A stretch of DNA of 64,000 bases from Woeseiaceae bacterium (GTDB taxonomy: Bacteria > Pseudomonadota > Gammaproteobacteria > Steroidobacterales > Woeseiaceae), in NCBI GenBank assembly GCA_028289545.1, contig JANQPG010000050.1:124001-188000 (forward strand), given 5' to 3'. This document shows positions 1 to 8,664 of this stretch, piece by piece (position 1 is the stretch's first letter; each line of letters begins with the position of its first letter). The position numbers and the translations under genes were made by a program. The notes under the pieces are model-generated. The model ran no database searches, was not told the DNA's origin, and was given only the letters and a program-made list of their open reading frames with translations.

Positions 1-1
1 G

Positions 2-2311
2 CGCCTGATCGTACACAGGGACCTGAAACCGCAGAACATATTCGTCGACACGGCGGGACAACCTCGCCTGCTCGATTTTGGCATCGCGACGATACTGGGC
101 GATCTCGACGACGCCGTGAGAACGCGCACGGGCGGCAGCCTCGTCACGCTGCAGTACGCCAGCCCGGAACAGGTCAACGGCTCCGTCATTACGGTCAGCA
201 GCGACGTGTACCAGCTCGGCCTGTTGCTGTACCAGATGCTGACCGGCCGGCCGCCGTTTTCGGTTGCGGATAAGTCGCTGCGCGAAGCCGTCCGACAGAT
301 TGGCGAGCAAATGCCGAAACCGCCAAGCGAATGCGACAGCACAATCAGCGCGGACCTCGACGAAGTGGTGTTGTGCGCGCTGCGCAAAGATCCGGCAGAA
401 CGCTATCACTCGGTGGCTGCGCTTGCGGACGACGTCCGCCGCTACCGCGACGGCTATCCCGTCCGCGCCCGGCCGCAATCCCGCTGGTACGTGACGAAAC
501 GTTTTCTCGCGCGCAACGCCGCTGCCGTAGCGCTGACCGCACTGGTTGCCGTGGCGTTGACGACGGCGACGGTGATATCCGTGCGTATGGCGGACGAAGC
601 CAGAGCCGAAGCCGAGCGCGCCCAGAAAACTCAACAGATTCTCGCGAACGTTTTCCAACAGGCCGATCCTTACGGGAACTCGGGCGCGGACGTGACGCTC
701 GCTGACGCGCTGCTCGCCGCAACACCTTCGATCCACTCCGAATTGGGAGACGATCCCCGGCTCAGCTGGGAGGTCAACAATACGCTCGGCGAGATATTTT
801 CGAGCCTCGGACTCGTTGCCGAAGAACGGACTGCCTACGAGAACGCGCTCGACGCTGCAGAGAGACTGCCCGGCAATAACGAGCGCGAACTCATGACGGC
901 GGTTGCCGGGCTCGGCAACACACTGGTCCGTGAAAACCCCGCCGAGGCCGCCGACTTTTTTGCCGCGGAACTGCCCGCAGAAGTCCGCTCGCAGGAGGCC
1001 GCGCGGGCATGGCGATCGGCAAAATACGCCGAAGTCAACGCGCTGACCCGGCTCAGGCAGTTCGAGCGCGCGGATGAGGCGATTGCCCAGATGGCCGCGG
1101 CATCCGAGCGCTACGCCATCGAAGACGCGAGAGGGCGCGGCCGCCTGAGCCAGCTTCTGGCCGGCCGCGCGACGCGTGCGGGCGACCTCGAGGCGGCCGA
1201 CCGGCACTGGCGGGACGCAGTGGCACACATGCGTGACGCGGACAACCCGTTTGCGCTTGCCGTGACTCTCAGCAACCGGGGAATATTCCTGGGGCAAAAC
1301 GGCCGCTACGACGAATCGGATGCGGCGTTTCAGCAGTCGCTTGCCGTGTTCATGCAGCACGCACCGGACGATCCGACCCATGCAAGCGTCCTGCGCACCT
1401 ATGCGGGGCTGCTGATTCGCATGGGCAGTGCAGACGCCTCGATACAGCGACTCCATGAAGCGCTCGAGATTCTCGAGGGTGGGGAGGAACACTACACCCG
1501 CTACGTCGTGCTGCTGAGCCTGGCCAGCTATGCGCTGACGGCCGATCACACGGAAGACAGCTTCGAAGCCGCGGTCGAAGGCATGCAGCTCGCCGTTCAG
1601 GAATTCGGCGCCGAATCGTCGCTGACTCGGCGCATGCTGCCGTTGTTTGCCCGACTGCTCAGCCTGGCCGGCGACCGCGAGACCGCGCTGTCTCTGTTCG
1701 AACTCGGCGCGGCGGAAGGCGGCGACGCATCGCTGTTGAGCTTTGCCGAAGCAGCCATCGATAGCGGCAGGCTGGCGCTTGCGGAAAGCGGCCTTGAACA
1801 GCTCGAAGACCACAACTCACTGACCGCGCAGCGCATAAGGCTCAGGCTTCACTGTGAACAGGGCGACGAAACAGCCCTGCGCCGTTCGCTCGGCGACACG
1901 CCGATCGATGACGAAGACACCAGCAATGCCGCACGCCACTATCGCATCTGGCGTGCGCTGACCGTCGCTACGCTCGACGCCGACGGACCCGACGGCCAGC
2001 CGCTGCTGGAAGAGGCCTTGAGGACGTACGCACAGTCACAGCACGTGTTCCTCGACACGCTGGATCGGCAGCGCATGCTCGGTGTGCTGGAACGTCTGGT
2101 CCAGCACTCGACTTACCCGCACCCGGCCGCGCATCTCGAGGCGCTCGCGTCGACCCGGACCGCCGCGGCAAGCGCGAGGGAGCTGTTTGCCGATCGCTAC
2201 GAGGCGCCCGTCGCCGCGATTCTCGAAGATCTGCCGATCCCGGACACCGGCCTTCGGGAAGGCGGCACGACGAGTGCCCGGCCTTCGACGTGCGGGATCC
2301 CGATCCACTAG
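2..2311 (+). CDS. Ser/Thr protein kinase with TPR region (5' truncated)
   Basis: The window opens inside a Hanks-type Ser/Thr kinase. The first codons read through the catalytic loop HRDLKPQN (about nt 14-37) and the DFG motif (about nt 73-81), then the activation segment with the ASPEQ signature (about nt 160-175). The kinase C-lobe is followed by one hydrophobic membrane segment (about nt 515-585) and then a long helical region, nt 650-2200, with TPR-like repeats. This layout, cytoplasmic kinase, membrane span and extracytoplasmic TPR sensor, is common in bacterial signalling kinases. The N-lobe with the ATP-binding glycine loop lies outside the window. A GTG at 116 is internal and not the start. 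The target is unknown. Confidence 0.93.
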   Translation, partial: RLIVHRDLKPQNIFVDTAGQPRLLDFGIATILGDLDDAVRTRTGGSLVTLQYASPEQVNGSVITVSSDVYQLGLLLYQMLTGRPPFSVADKSLREAVRQIGEQMPKPPSECDSTISADLDEVVLCALRKDPAERYHSVAALADDVRRYRDGYPVRARPQSRWYVTKRFLARNAAAVALTALVAVALTTATVISVRMADEARAEAERAQKTQQILANVFQQADPYGNSGADVTLADALLAATPSIHSELGDDPRLSWEVNNTLGEIFSSLGLVAEERTAYENALDAAERLPGNNERELMTAVAGLGNTLVRENPAEAADFFAAELPAEVRSQEAARAWRSAKYAEVNALTRLRQFERADEAIAQMAAASERYAIEDARGRGRLSQLLAGRATRAGDLEAADRHWRDAVAHMRDADNPFALAVTLSNRGIFLGQNGRYDESDAAFQQSLAVFMQHAPDDPTHASVLRTYAGLLIRMGSADASIQRLHEALEILEGGEEHYTRYVVLLSLASYALTADHTEDSFEAAVEGMQLAVQEFGAESSLTRRMLPLFARLLSLAGDRETALSLFELGAAEGGDASLLSFAEAAIDSGRLALAESGLEQLEDHNSLTAQRIRLRLHCEQGDETALRRSLGDTPIDDEDTSNAARHYRIWRALTVATLDADGPDGQPLLEEALRTYAQSQHVFLDTLDRQRMLGVLERLVQHSTYPHPAAHLEALASTRTAAASARELFADRYEAPVAAILEDLPIPDTGLREGGTTSARPSTCGIPIH

Positions 2312-2430
2312 CCGAACCGCCTGGATCCGTCCAGGAAAAAAATTTCTGGCGCCCGGCTGTCGTTTCCGACCGCGTTTTTCGCTTCTGACAATACCGTTAC
2401 CCATCAAACGTTGTCAGAAAGGAAAAACTC

Positions 2431-2841
2431 ATGCCTAACAGACTGTCGATATTGCTCGCAGCAGCTACGCTGCTGTTTGCCGGAACCGCCCATGCCGACG
2501 CGCCGCTCAAGAGTTCGCTCGGTCTCGACACCGATCAGGCCCGCGAGGTCGCGGCCGTGCAGAAAAGCTATCGGCGCAGCTTCTCGGCCAAGCGCGGAGA
2601 ACTGAACCGGGAGAACCGCAAGCTCAGGCGCGCCCGCATCGACAACGATTCGGTGCTGATTGCCGAGCAGGAAGCCATCGTGGCCGGCCTCGAAGCTGAA
2701 CTGAGGGCCATCCGCGAGGCCGAGAATGCCGAGATCCGCACGTTCCTGACGCCCGAGCAGAACCTCAAGTTCGACGAGGTCATCGAGAAACGCCGCGCAA
2801 TGGTCGGCAGCTCCCGCGATGCGAACATCTTCAAACAGTAA
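2431..2841 (+). CDS. Small periplasmic LTXXQ/Spy-like helical protein
   Basis: This 136-residue protein has a clean N-terminal signal peptide (hydrophobic LLAAATLLFAGTAHA, cleavage expected after AHA). The mature part is almost all charged alpha helix. Near its C-terminus it carries FLTPEQNLKFDEV, which resembles the LTXXQ motif of Spy/CpxP-type periplasmic chaperones and metal-stress proteins. It has 136 residues, in the size range of that family. An AGAAAGGA Shine-Dalgarno element lies about 9 nt before the ATG. It is probably a periplasmic stress or zinc-resistance-like protein, but the identity rests on one weak motif and overall composition. A strong terminator follows at 2927-2963. Confidence 0.75.
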   Translation: MPNRLSILLAAATLLFAGTAHADAPLKSSLGLDTDQAREVAAVQKSYRRSFSAKRGELNRENRKLRRARIDNDSVLIAEQEAIVAGLEAELRAIREAENAEIRTFLTPEQNLKFDEVIEKRRAMVGSSRDANIFKQ

Positions 2842-2926
2842 ACCCGCACACAGTAAACGGCACCAGGGTTTGATCGTCCCGGCTACGCGCGGGGCACACC
2901 GCTCCTTCAAACCTCAAGCCCTTGGC

Positions 2927-2963
2927 GGCCGACGATGCTCTCCCGTCGTCGGCCTCCCTTTTT
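2927..2963 (+). terminator. Rho-independent terminator or attenuator before the globin gene
   Basis: GGCCGACGA (2927-2935) pairs perfectly with TCGTCGGCC (2946-2954) across a 10-nt loop and is followed by TCCCTTTTT. It ends only 7 nt before the AGAGGAG ribosome-binding site of the globin gene, so it may end the upstream transcript or attenuate read-through into the globin. Confidence 0.7.
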
Positions 2964-2981
2964 CCTGAAGAGGAGACCAAC

Positions 2982-3374
2982 ATGAACACTTCAGCCAACA
3001 CATTGTTCGAGCGCCTCGGCGGCGAAGAGACGCTGCGAACGGCCGTGCGGGCGTTTTATTTCAACGTTTTTCGAGACGACCGGGTGGCCCACCTGTTTGC
3101 CGACGTGAATAGCGAACGTTTGCTCAAGCATCAGGAGGATTTCATGGCTTATGCCTTTGGCGGCCCGGGAAGCTACTCCGGCCGTTCGCTGCGCGAGGCA
3201 CACAGTCACCTCGTGGCGGAACGCGGCCTCGACGATCAGCATTTCGACGCAATTGTCGAAATACTCGCGACCACGCTTCGGGACCTCGACATCGGCACGG
3301 ATCTGATTGCCGAAGTCTGCAGAATCGTCAACGGCGTGCGCAACGACGTGCTGGGCGGCTCGCAAGCATCTTGA
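2982..3374 (+). CDS. Truncated hemoglobin (group I-like globin)
   Basis: A 130-residue 2-over-2 globin. The start ATG at 2982 is preceded by AGAGGAG, so the longer reading from 2922 is unlikely. Family features include LFERLGGEETLRTAVRAFY at the A/B helices with a B10-type Tyr, the DFMAYAFGG stretch in the E-helix region, and REAHSHL carrying the likely proximal haem-binding His. Truncated hemoglobins bind O2 or NO and are usually linked to NO detoxification or oxygen handling in the cytoplasm. Its 130 residues are about normal for the family. It sits alone between a terminator hairpin and a convergent minus-strand cluster. Confidence 0.88.
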   Translation: MNTSANTLFERLGGEETLRTAVRAFYFNVFRDDRVAHLFADVNSERLLKHQEDFMAYAFGGPGSYSGRSLREAHSHLVAERGLDDQHFDAIVEILATTLRDLDIGTDLIAEVCRIVNGVRNDVLGGSQAS

Positions 3375-3381
3375 TTTGTGT

Positions 3382-4302
3382 TCAGTCCAGCTGAACGGCC
3401 TCGACCCGAAAGCCTGCCGGCGTACTGAAAGATATGGTCTCTCCGCTTCCGCCGATCGTGGTCGTAAGGCCGTGACGGCGATACGCGACGTCTGCGTCTT
3501 CGAGGCGCGCTGTCAACGTCACTAGATTATCGGTCGTGTACGACACGTGCAGAATACCGAGCGCTTTGGGCCGAGCACGACCGAAGAGGTTCGAGCCAGT
3601 CACACCTTCGTAAGAAACGACTTCGAGACGGCCAAACGGCGCGTCGCTATCGCCCCATACGCTGAAATGCAGGGCCGTACCCTCGGGAAGGCCAATCATC
3701 TTTTCAACGTGCGTCCCCTTGAGCACACTTTCCATGACCAGATCCAGCCCCAGCACCTGCCGATAGAAATCGCCCTCGTCACAGACATTGGGGGCAATCG
3801 TCACCAGCGGCCCCACGCCTGCAAACCCGCCGGGCGGAAATGCGAGCGTGTTGTCGATCACCTGCAACAGCACGATGTTGAGATCGTCGTGAGCAGGGAG
3901 ATGAATCTCCCTGACGCGCATGCCGTTGGGCGCCGTGACCTCGCTGAAATGATCGTTCCGGAACTCGTAGCCCCTGCGCTTCAGTTTTTCTACCTGAAGC
4001 GTCATGTCGTCGACGTAGATATCAAGGTTTTTCGGGCACGCATCGAACGTGGCCGCGCCCCGCCTGACGGGCGGGTCCGGGTTGTTGAATTCCACAAAAT
4101 GGAGTCGGCCGAGGCGCTGGCCCGGAGTGCCGACCAGCGCCTGACGTTCAATGTCGGCCGCATCAATTCCCCAAAGCCGGCCCAGCTCTGCATCGGGCCC
4201 GCGTTCGCGGGCAACAAGCTCGAGCCCGAAGGTATCGACCCAGAGATCGAGCGCCTGATCGAGGTCGTCGACGCCGACGGTAACTTTTGAGAAAGATTTC
4301 AT
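3382..4302 (-). CDS. VOC (glyoxalase/extradiol dioxygenase) superfamily protein
   Basis: About 306 residues with two tandem VOC modules: residues about 1-150, beginning FSKVTVGVDDLDQALDLW, and about 160-300, with GVGPLVTIAPNVCDEGDFY and FRVEAVQLD at the end. The start at 4302 (MKSFSK) is chosen because the VOC fold begins immediately after it; the reading can be extended 22 residues upstream without domain content. VOC enzymes are metal-dependent lyases, isomerases or dioxygenases acting on small hydrophobic or thiol-linked substrates. The substrate cannot be inferred. It is the last gene of a minus-strand cluster with cytochrome c, a CpeT-like protein and an amine oxidase. Confidence 0.82.
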   Translation of the reverse strand: MKSFSKVTVGVDDLDQALDLWVDTFGLELVARERGPDAELGRLWGIDAADIERQALVGTPGQRLGRLHFVEFNNPDPPVRRGAATFDACPKNLDIYVDDMTLQVEKLKRRGYEFRNDHFSEVTAPNGMRVREIHLPAHDDLNIVLLQVIDNTLAFPPGGFAGVGPLVTIAPNVCDEGDFYRQVLGLDLVMESVLKGTHVEKMIGLPEGTALHFSVWGDSDAPFGRLEVVSYEGVTGSNLFGRARPKALGILHVSYTTDNLVTLTARLEDADVAYRRHGLTTTIGGSGETISFSTPAGFRVEAVQLD

Positions 4303-4388
4303 TCGCCTGCCGACGTTGCTTCTGTACCGGTGCCGTGTTCCCTCCGGCTGCGCGGCACCGAAGACCATGTGTGCACATCAGCCTGGAG

Positions 4389-4847
4389 CTATTGCCCCGA
4401 GGTCAACTCCGTTTTCAGGTAGCCGATCAGATCGCGGCGATCTTTGGCGTCGGGAATACCGGCGAATGCCATCTTTGTTCCGGGAAAGAAATCGCTGGGT
4501 TGTTCAAGAAAACGGTCGAGCGTTTCACTCGTCCAGACGACCTTCGATTCCGCAGCCGTCTCCGAATACACAAAACCGGCCTTTTTGCCGGCGACAGCAC
4601 CAAACAGGGCGTTCAAATTCGGGCCGACGAGGTGACCGTCGGCCTCGCTCAGCGAGTGACACGCCCTGCACTGCAGGAACAGGAGCCGGCCACGCCGAAC
4701 GTCCGCCGCCGCGGTCGCCTCGTCAAGGGATTGCCCAGTGGCGTCTTCGGCCGCAGCCGCATAAGAGATTAGCCAGCAGGCGAGACCCGCAAGGACCGAC
4801 GTTCTCCATGTATTGGCAAGCAGCATCGACTGCGGCGTTACGGCCAT
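4389..4847 (-). CDS. Class I c-type cytochrome
   Basis: A 152-residue exported cytochrome c. An N-terminal hydrophobic signal segment (LAGLACWLISYAAAAE) is followed by the haem-binding motif CRACH, and the expected Met axial ligand is in PGTKMAF near the C-terminus. VGPNLNALFG is the conserved loop typical of cytochrome c/c2. It should be a periplasmic electron carrier. A GAAGGAG ribosome-binding site lies 7 nt before the ATG. It begins 17 nt after the CpeT-like gene, so the two are very likely co-transcribed and the cytochrome may accept electrons from a periplasmic oxidoreductase, possibly the Tat-exported amine oxidase in the same cluster. Confidence 0.92.
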   Translation of the reverse strand: MAVTPQSMLLANTWRTSVLAGLACWLISYAAAAEDATGQSLDEATAAADVRRGRLLFLQCRACHSLSEADGHLVGPNLNALFGAVAGKKAGFVYSETAAESKVVWTSETLDRFLEQPSDFFPGTKMAFAGIPDAKDRRDLIGYLKTELTSGQ

Positions 4848-4864
4848 GTAAAGCTCCTTCAGTA

Positions 4865-5893
4865 TTACCTGAGTAGTTCCAGCGGCTGCTGGAACGTGTA
4901 ACCCTCACGGACACACTCCGCAAGGGCATCGCCGACACTCATTCCCAGCCGTCGCGAGTCGGGATCGCCAACGGCATACCCGAGTGAGCGCCGATCCGCT
5001 TCTTTCCTCAACGACAAGAACAGGAAATCGGGCCGGGTGTCGTAGAAAGGGTATTGCTTGTCGCGGAGACGCAGCACGTATTCTTCGCCGGTATCCGCGC
5101 GCACCAGGCTTGCCGTGCCGCCCTGACTGTGTAGCTTGAGATCGTCGGCGCGCTGGCTACCGCCGTCGTCGAGGCGGAACGTCAGGCTACAGACAAACGG
5201 GTCCGCCCGGCGCAGCTCGGTCGGGTTGTCCTCGGCGTGACCCACGTGCAGTGAGTCGTCAGACACCAACCGTGTGGAATCGACCCGCCAGTACTTGTCC
5301 GCGGAAAGCACCATCGTATGAACCGAGTACCGGCGCTTATCACCTTCACCGAACACACAGGCCTTCGGCTTCATTGAACCCTCGAACTGATCCGCTTTAC
5401 GCTTCCAGAAGACGTCACACTCATCGAGGAAGAACACGTCCTCGGGCTTGAGGTCCGCGAGCTTCTCGGGTTCATGCTGTGCGCCGAGGGCGGCCCCGGT
5501 ATCCTTGAAAAAGCCCTGTCGCATACGGATGCCGCCACCCAATCCCTCGGACGTGAACAGGACAAAACGCTGGCGCACGAGGTCTTCAGGATCGTTGTTC
5601 TTGTATTCCTCGACGTAAAACACGTGTTCTCCGAACGCAGGGAGGTCGAGGCGGCGATGCATGGTGTGTAGCCTTACGTGCCGGTCCTCCTCGGGCGTCG
5701 AAGAGCGCCTGTCCGCCTGAAACCAGAGCTGCTCCTCGTTATCGAATTCGCCCTCGAACCAGTTGGTGAGCACGATGAGATCCCTTGCGTAGGGATCGCG
5801 AGGCACTTCGTAAAGCGGCTGCTGCGCCGAAGCGGACACGGCAAGGCCAATTCCGGCGACCGCCAGCAAGACACGAGACGACGTTGTGTACAT
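4865..5893 (-). CDS. CpeT/CpcT-like secreted protein
   Basis: 342 residues with an N-terminal signal peptide ending near ASAQQ. The core from about residue 38 matches the CpeT/CpcT (chromophore lyase-type) pattern: LTNWFEGEFDNEEQLWFQ, then YVEEYKNNDPEDLVRQR, then an FLDECDVFWKR segment, FEGSMKPKACVF with a conserved Cys, and a second half with RADPFVCSLTFR. In cyanobacteria this fold attaches bilins to phycobiliproteins. Nothing here suggests phycobilisomes, and the signal peptide places it outside the cytoplasm, so the role must differ. It follows the amine oxidase by 15 nt and precedes the cytochrome by 17 nt, indicating an operon. Confidence 0.8.
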   Translation of the reverse strand: MYTTSSRVLLAVAGIGLAVSASAQQPLYEVPRDPYARDLIVLTNWFEGEFDNEEQLWFQADRRSSTPEEDRHVRLHTMHRRLDLPAFGEHVFYVEEYKNNDPEDLVRQRFVLFTSEGLGGGIRMRQGFFKDTGAALGAQHEPEKLADLKPEDVFFLDECDVFWKRKADQFEGSMKPKACVFGEGDKRRYSVHTMVLSADKYWRVDSTRLVSDDSLHVGHAEDNPTELRRADPFVCSLTFRLDDGGSQRADDLKLHSQGGTASLVRADTGEEYVLRLRDKQYPFYDTRPDFLFLSLRKEADRRSLGYAVGDPDSRRLGMSVGDALAECVREGYTFQQPLELLR

Positions 5894-5908
5894 ACCTTGA
5901 TCCTCGCT

Positions 5909-7420
5909 TCAGCTTCTCAACAGAAGATCCAGCGCCGCGCGTTCGCCGGATTCGAACGCGCCTTCCATCCCACGCTCCATCAACGCCGTGTGTTCCCCGC
6001 AGAAGTGAATGTTGCCGTGCGGTTCCCGCATGTGCGCCGCATAGGCGGTGACCTGACCCGGTCGCCAGAAAACCCAGTCGCCCGCACCGTGCACGTCCCG
6101 ATGACATGATTGAACGACGATGGGTTCCAGTGCGCCTTCGATGGATGGCCGAACCTTTGCGAGTTCGCGCAACGTAAACTCGGCAACCTGGCGGTCCGTC
6201 ATCAGGTTGTACTTGTACGCTTCGTTGCCGTTGATGAAGGCAATAGCGGACGACGGTGCACCGCCCTCGCCGCGTCCGAGCACGGCGAAGCGCTCAAAAG
6301 GGGCGTCGCTCCAGATACTGGAAGGCAAACCGTCCTCTTCCCAGAAGTTGCGCTTGATCAGGAAGTGCACCTGTATCGATATCCCGTAGTCGATTTCGTC
6401 GACGGCGCTCGCCATGCGTGCGGGCAGCCGTGGCCAGAACTTGATGTCTCGCAATACCGGATAAGGCATCGAGCATACGACCTGCTTCGCTCGATAGACC
6501 GAGCCATCGACGCAGCGCACAGCAACTTCGCTGCCGTCGTCGTCGAAGGCGTAAACGCTCTTGTTCAGCAAAACCCCGTTCTTGAGACTGTTCGCCATTG
6601 CCTGCGGCAGCAGTGAGTTGCCGCCTTTGACTTGCAGCGAGCGGGGTTTGTCGGGCTGCGCCAGCGCGACGGACCGGTTGAACTCGCCGACGGCGTAGCG
6701 GCGGCACTCGTGCAGCGCCGACGTATTGGCCATATGGTCCGTGTGCACGGTGACGTTCATGAGCCGAATCGTCTCGTCGTTGAAGCCCAGATATTCCTTC
6801 AGGTAGCGGTCCTGTGGGATGTCGTACTTCTGGAACTCCGGCCGAATCCAGGCATCGAGCGGCTGTCCGGACAACGGGTTGTTCCGATGCGACAAGGTGA
6901 ACAGCATACGATCCGGCAGGATCGTCCGGTCGTCGCCGCTCAGCGGGTTGAGTTCGTGCTCCGGCCACTCCTCCGCTGTGAAACTCTGCCCGCGAATGTG
7001 GTAGTAGCGGCCCGCCGCAGCGGCCAGCGGCTGCGGCTCGACGAGCTCGACGCCAAGGCGCCGCGCCGCACTGATCATGCGAGCGTAGTTCGCGCCCATG
7101 AGTTCGCCCGCCGCCTCGGGTTTGCCGGGGACGTCCATGAGTGTGTACACCCGCCCGCCGAGACGATTGCGTCCCTCGAGAGTCAGTACCTTCAAACCCT
7201 GTTCTTCCAGCAACATGGCGGCGTGCAGTCCGGAGAGCCCGGCGCCGACGACAATGGCGTCGTAGCGAGCGTTCGCCGATGCCAGGCCCGGAACAAAAGC
7301 GGCGGCGAGAGAACCGACGCCTGCGCCTAATACGTGTCGCCGGGTGATCTTCGATCGAGTAGCGGTCGACGTCGAACTGGCCGTTTCCCTCTGGCCGTCT
7401 CCGTTGCTGATTTTGCTCAT
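5909..7420 (-). CDS. Tat-exported FAD-dependent amine oxidase
   Basis: 503 residues. A Tat-type leader (TRRHVLGAGVGSLAAAF) precedes the dinucleotide-binding motif VVGAGLSGLHAAMLLEEQG and the GRNRLGGRVY continuation typical of flavin amine oxidases. The C-terminal FAD-binding stretch FCGEHTALMERGMEGAFESG is intact. The family oxidises amines, or desaturates amino acids and carotenoids, with FAD. Export by Tat means the folded flavoprotein acts in the periplasm, and the cytochrome c two genes downstream is a plausible electron partner. It is the first gene of the minus-strand cluster, with its promoter in the 7421-7664 region shared with the IclR gene. Confidence 0.9.
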   Translation of the reverse strand: MSKISNGDGQRETASSTSTATRSKITRRHVLGAGVGSLAAAFVPGLASANARYDAIVVGAGLSGLHAAMLLEEQGLKVLTLEGRNRLGGRVYTLMDVPGKPEAAGELMGANYARMISAARRLGVELVEPQPLAAAAGRYYHIRGQSFTAEEWPEHELNPLSGDDRTILPDRMLFTLSHRNNPLSGQPLDAWIRPEFQKYDIPQDRYLKEYLGFNDETIRLMNVTVHTDHMANTSALHECRRYAVGEFNRSVALAQPDKPRSLQVKGGNSLLPQAMANSLKNGVLLNKSVYAFDDDGSEVAVRCVDGSVYRAKQVVCSMPYPVLRDIKFWPRLPARMASAVDEIDYGISIQVHFLIKRNFWEEDGLPSSIWSDAPFERFAVLGRGEGGAPSSAIAFINGNEAYKYNLMTDRQVAEFTLRELAKVRPSIEGALEPIVVQSCHRDVHGAGDWVFWRPGQVTAYAAHMREPHGNIHFCGEHTALMERGMEGAFESGERAALDLLLRS

Positions 7421-7546
7421 TCCTCGTATACCCCCGAAGCCTGGATCGGCTATGGATTAGCGCGTGCGTGCTGAATGAACACTCACATATGAGCGCAGAT
7501 CATACATGAATGTAATTGACTGGGTATCAATTCTTGAAATCTTCTG

Positions 7547-7560
7547 TGCAGATATGTGCA
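7547..7560. promoter_or_regulatory. Candidate IclR operator (site 1)
   Basis: TGCAGATATGTGCA lies between the divergent amine oxidase and IclR genes. It differs at one base from the perfect palindrome at 8518-8531. IclR proteins often bind their own promoter, so this is a likely autoregulatory site. It is inferred from sequence similarity only. Confidence 0.5.
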
Positions 7561-7664
7561 CAATCACGATTAGTATGGGAGTATTGCCTGCACGGGCGCC
7601 CTCACTCGAGCACCCGCGCTCCACGGCCGCCGCCGCGGGGACGAGCATACTGGAGACAGCTCAC

Positions 7665-8426
7665 ATGACCGAAAAAGTGGTCAAATCCGTCGGCCGAGTC
7701 TTTGCCATCCTCGAACTGTTCGATCGGGAGCGCCGGCCGATGAGCGCTATCGATATTGCCCGCCACCTCGGTTTCCCGCACACCTCCACGCTCGCCATTC
7801 TCAAGAGCATGCAGCATCTCGGCTATCTGAACCATGACCGTCAGCAGCGAGCGTTCATGCCGGCCTCCTCGCTCACCCAGGTTGTCGAATGGGTTGTCAG
7901 TTCGGTCAATGAAGAAACGGCCATTCTTGCCGTCATGCAGGATCTCCACGACGCCATCGACGAGACCGTGAATCTCAGCCGGCAGACGGGCGATTTTGTC
8001 AAAATTGTCCACGGTATCGAGAGCACCAAGCTGCTCGGCATCCGCGTGAGTCCGGGGGTTGTCATGCCGCTGCTGTCTTCGCACACCGGTATGGTTGCGC
8101 TTGCCACCTACCCGGACGACGAAGTGGAACGCATCGTCCGCGACCTTGGGAAACGCAACCACCCGGACAGCGAAACGGTCTCGGTCAAGGACGCGCTCAG
8201 CAAAGTCCACGAGATCCGCGAGCAAAAACTCTCGCCGGGCTACGACGTATACATCGAAGGCATTGGCATCATTTGCTTCCCGCTCTGCTCGCAGAACGGC
8301 GCGCGGCCGTTTGTTGTCGCCGTAGCCGGTCCGACTGAGCGAATCCGGCGGAACGAGGCCAAGATCCTAAGCATTACCAGGAAAGCCATTAACCGGCATA
8401 AAACGCGACTCGCCTACCCGGTCTGA
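7665..8426 (+). CDS. IclR-family transcriptional regulator
   Basis: 253 residues from the ATG at 7665, which has GGAGA 8 nt upstream; the reading can be extended to 7506 but that part has no domain. An N-terminal winged helix (VKSVGRVFAILELFDRE, then IDIARHLGFPHTSTLAILKSM) is followed by the IclR effector domain (residues about 80-245). IclR proteins bind palindromic operators near their own and target promoters and respond to small catabolites. It lies between the divergent amine oxidase cluster and a TonB receptor gene, and related palindromes occur in both promoter regions, so it probably controls one or both. The ligand is unknown. Confidence 0.9.
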   Translation: MTEKVVKSVGRVFAILELFDRERRPMSAIDIARHLGFPHTSTLAILKSMQHLGYLNHDRQQRAFMPASSLTQVVEWVVSSVNEETAILAVMQDLHDAIDETVNLSRQTGDFVKIVHGIESTKLLGIRVSPGVVMPLLSSHTGMVALATYPDDEVERIVRDLGKRNHPDSETVSVKDALSKVHEIREQKLSPGYDVYIEGIGIICFPLCSQNGARPFVVAVAGPTERIRRNEAKILSITRKAINRHKTRLAYPV

Positions 8427-8517
8427 CCTCAAGCCACCCGCTAAATCCCGCCCGGCGTTTGCCCATCACGCGAACGCTCGCTTCGCCCGTCTTGCGTCCG
8501 CTGTAGCCTCCATAATC

Positions 8518-8531
8518 TGCACATATGTGCA
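8518..8531. promoter_or_regulatory. Candidate IclR operator (site 2), perfect palindrome
   Basis: TGCACATATGTGCA is a perfect 14-nt palindrome about 130 nt upstream of the TonB receptor start at 8665. It matches the site at 7547-7560 at 13 of 14 positions. It is a likely operator linking the receptor to the adjacent IclR regulator. Confidence 0.55.
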
Positions 8532-8664
8532 TGAAAACGGCGAAATATGAATTTTTCATTGACTGCATAGTTTCCCGGCGGGAGTATCGGGAGAGGGACA
8601 TCTGGGAGACCGTCGGACAGGAGCCATCCTGTCCGACCGGGGAACACTATCAGGGGGAAATCCA

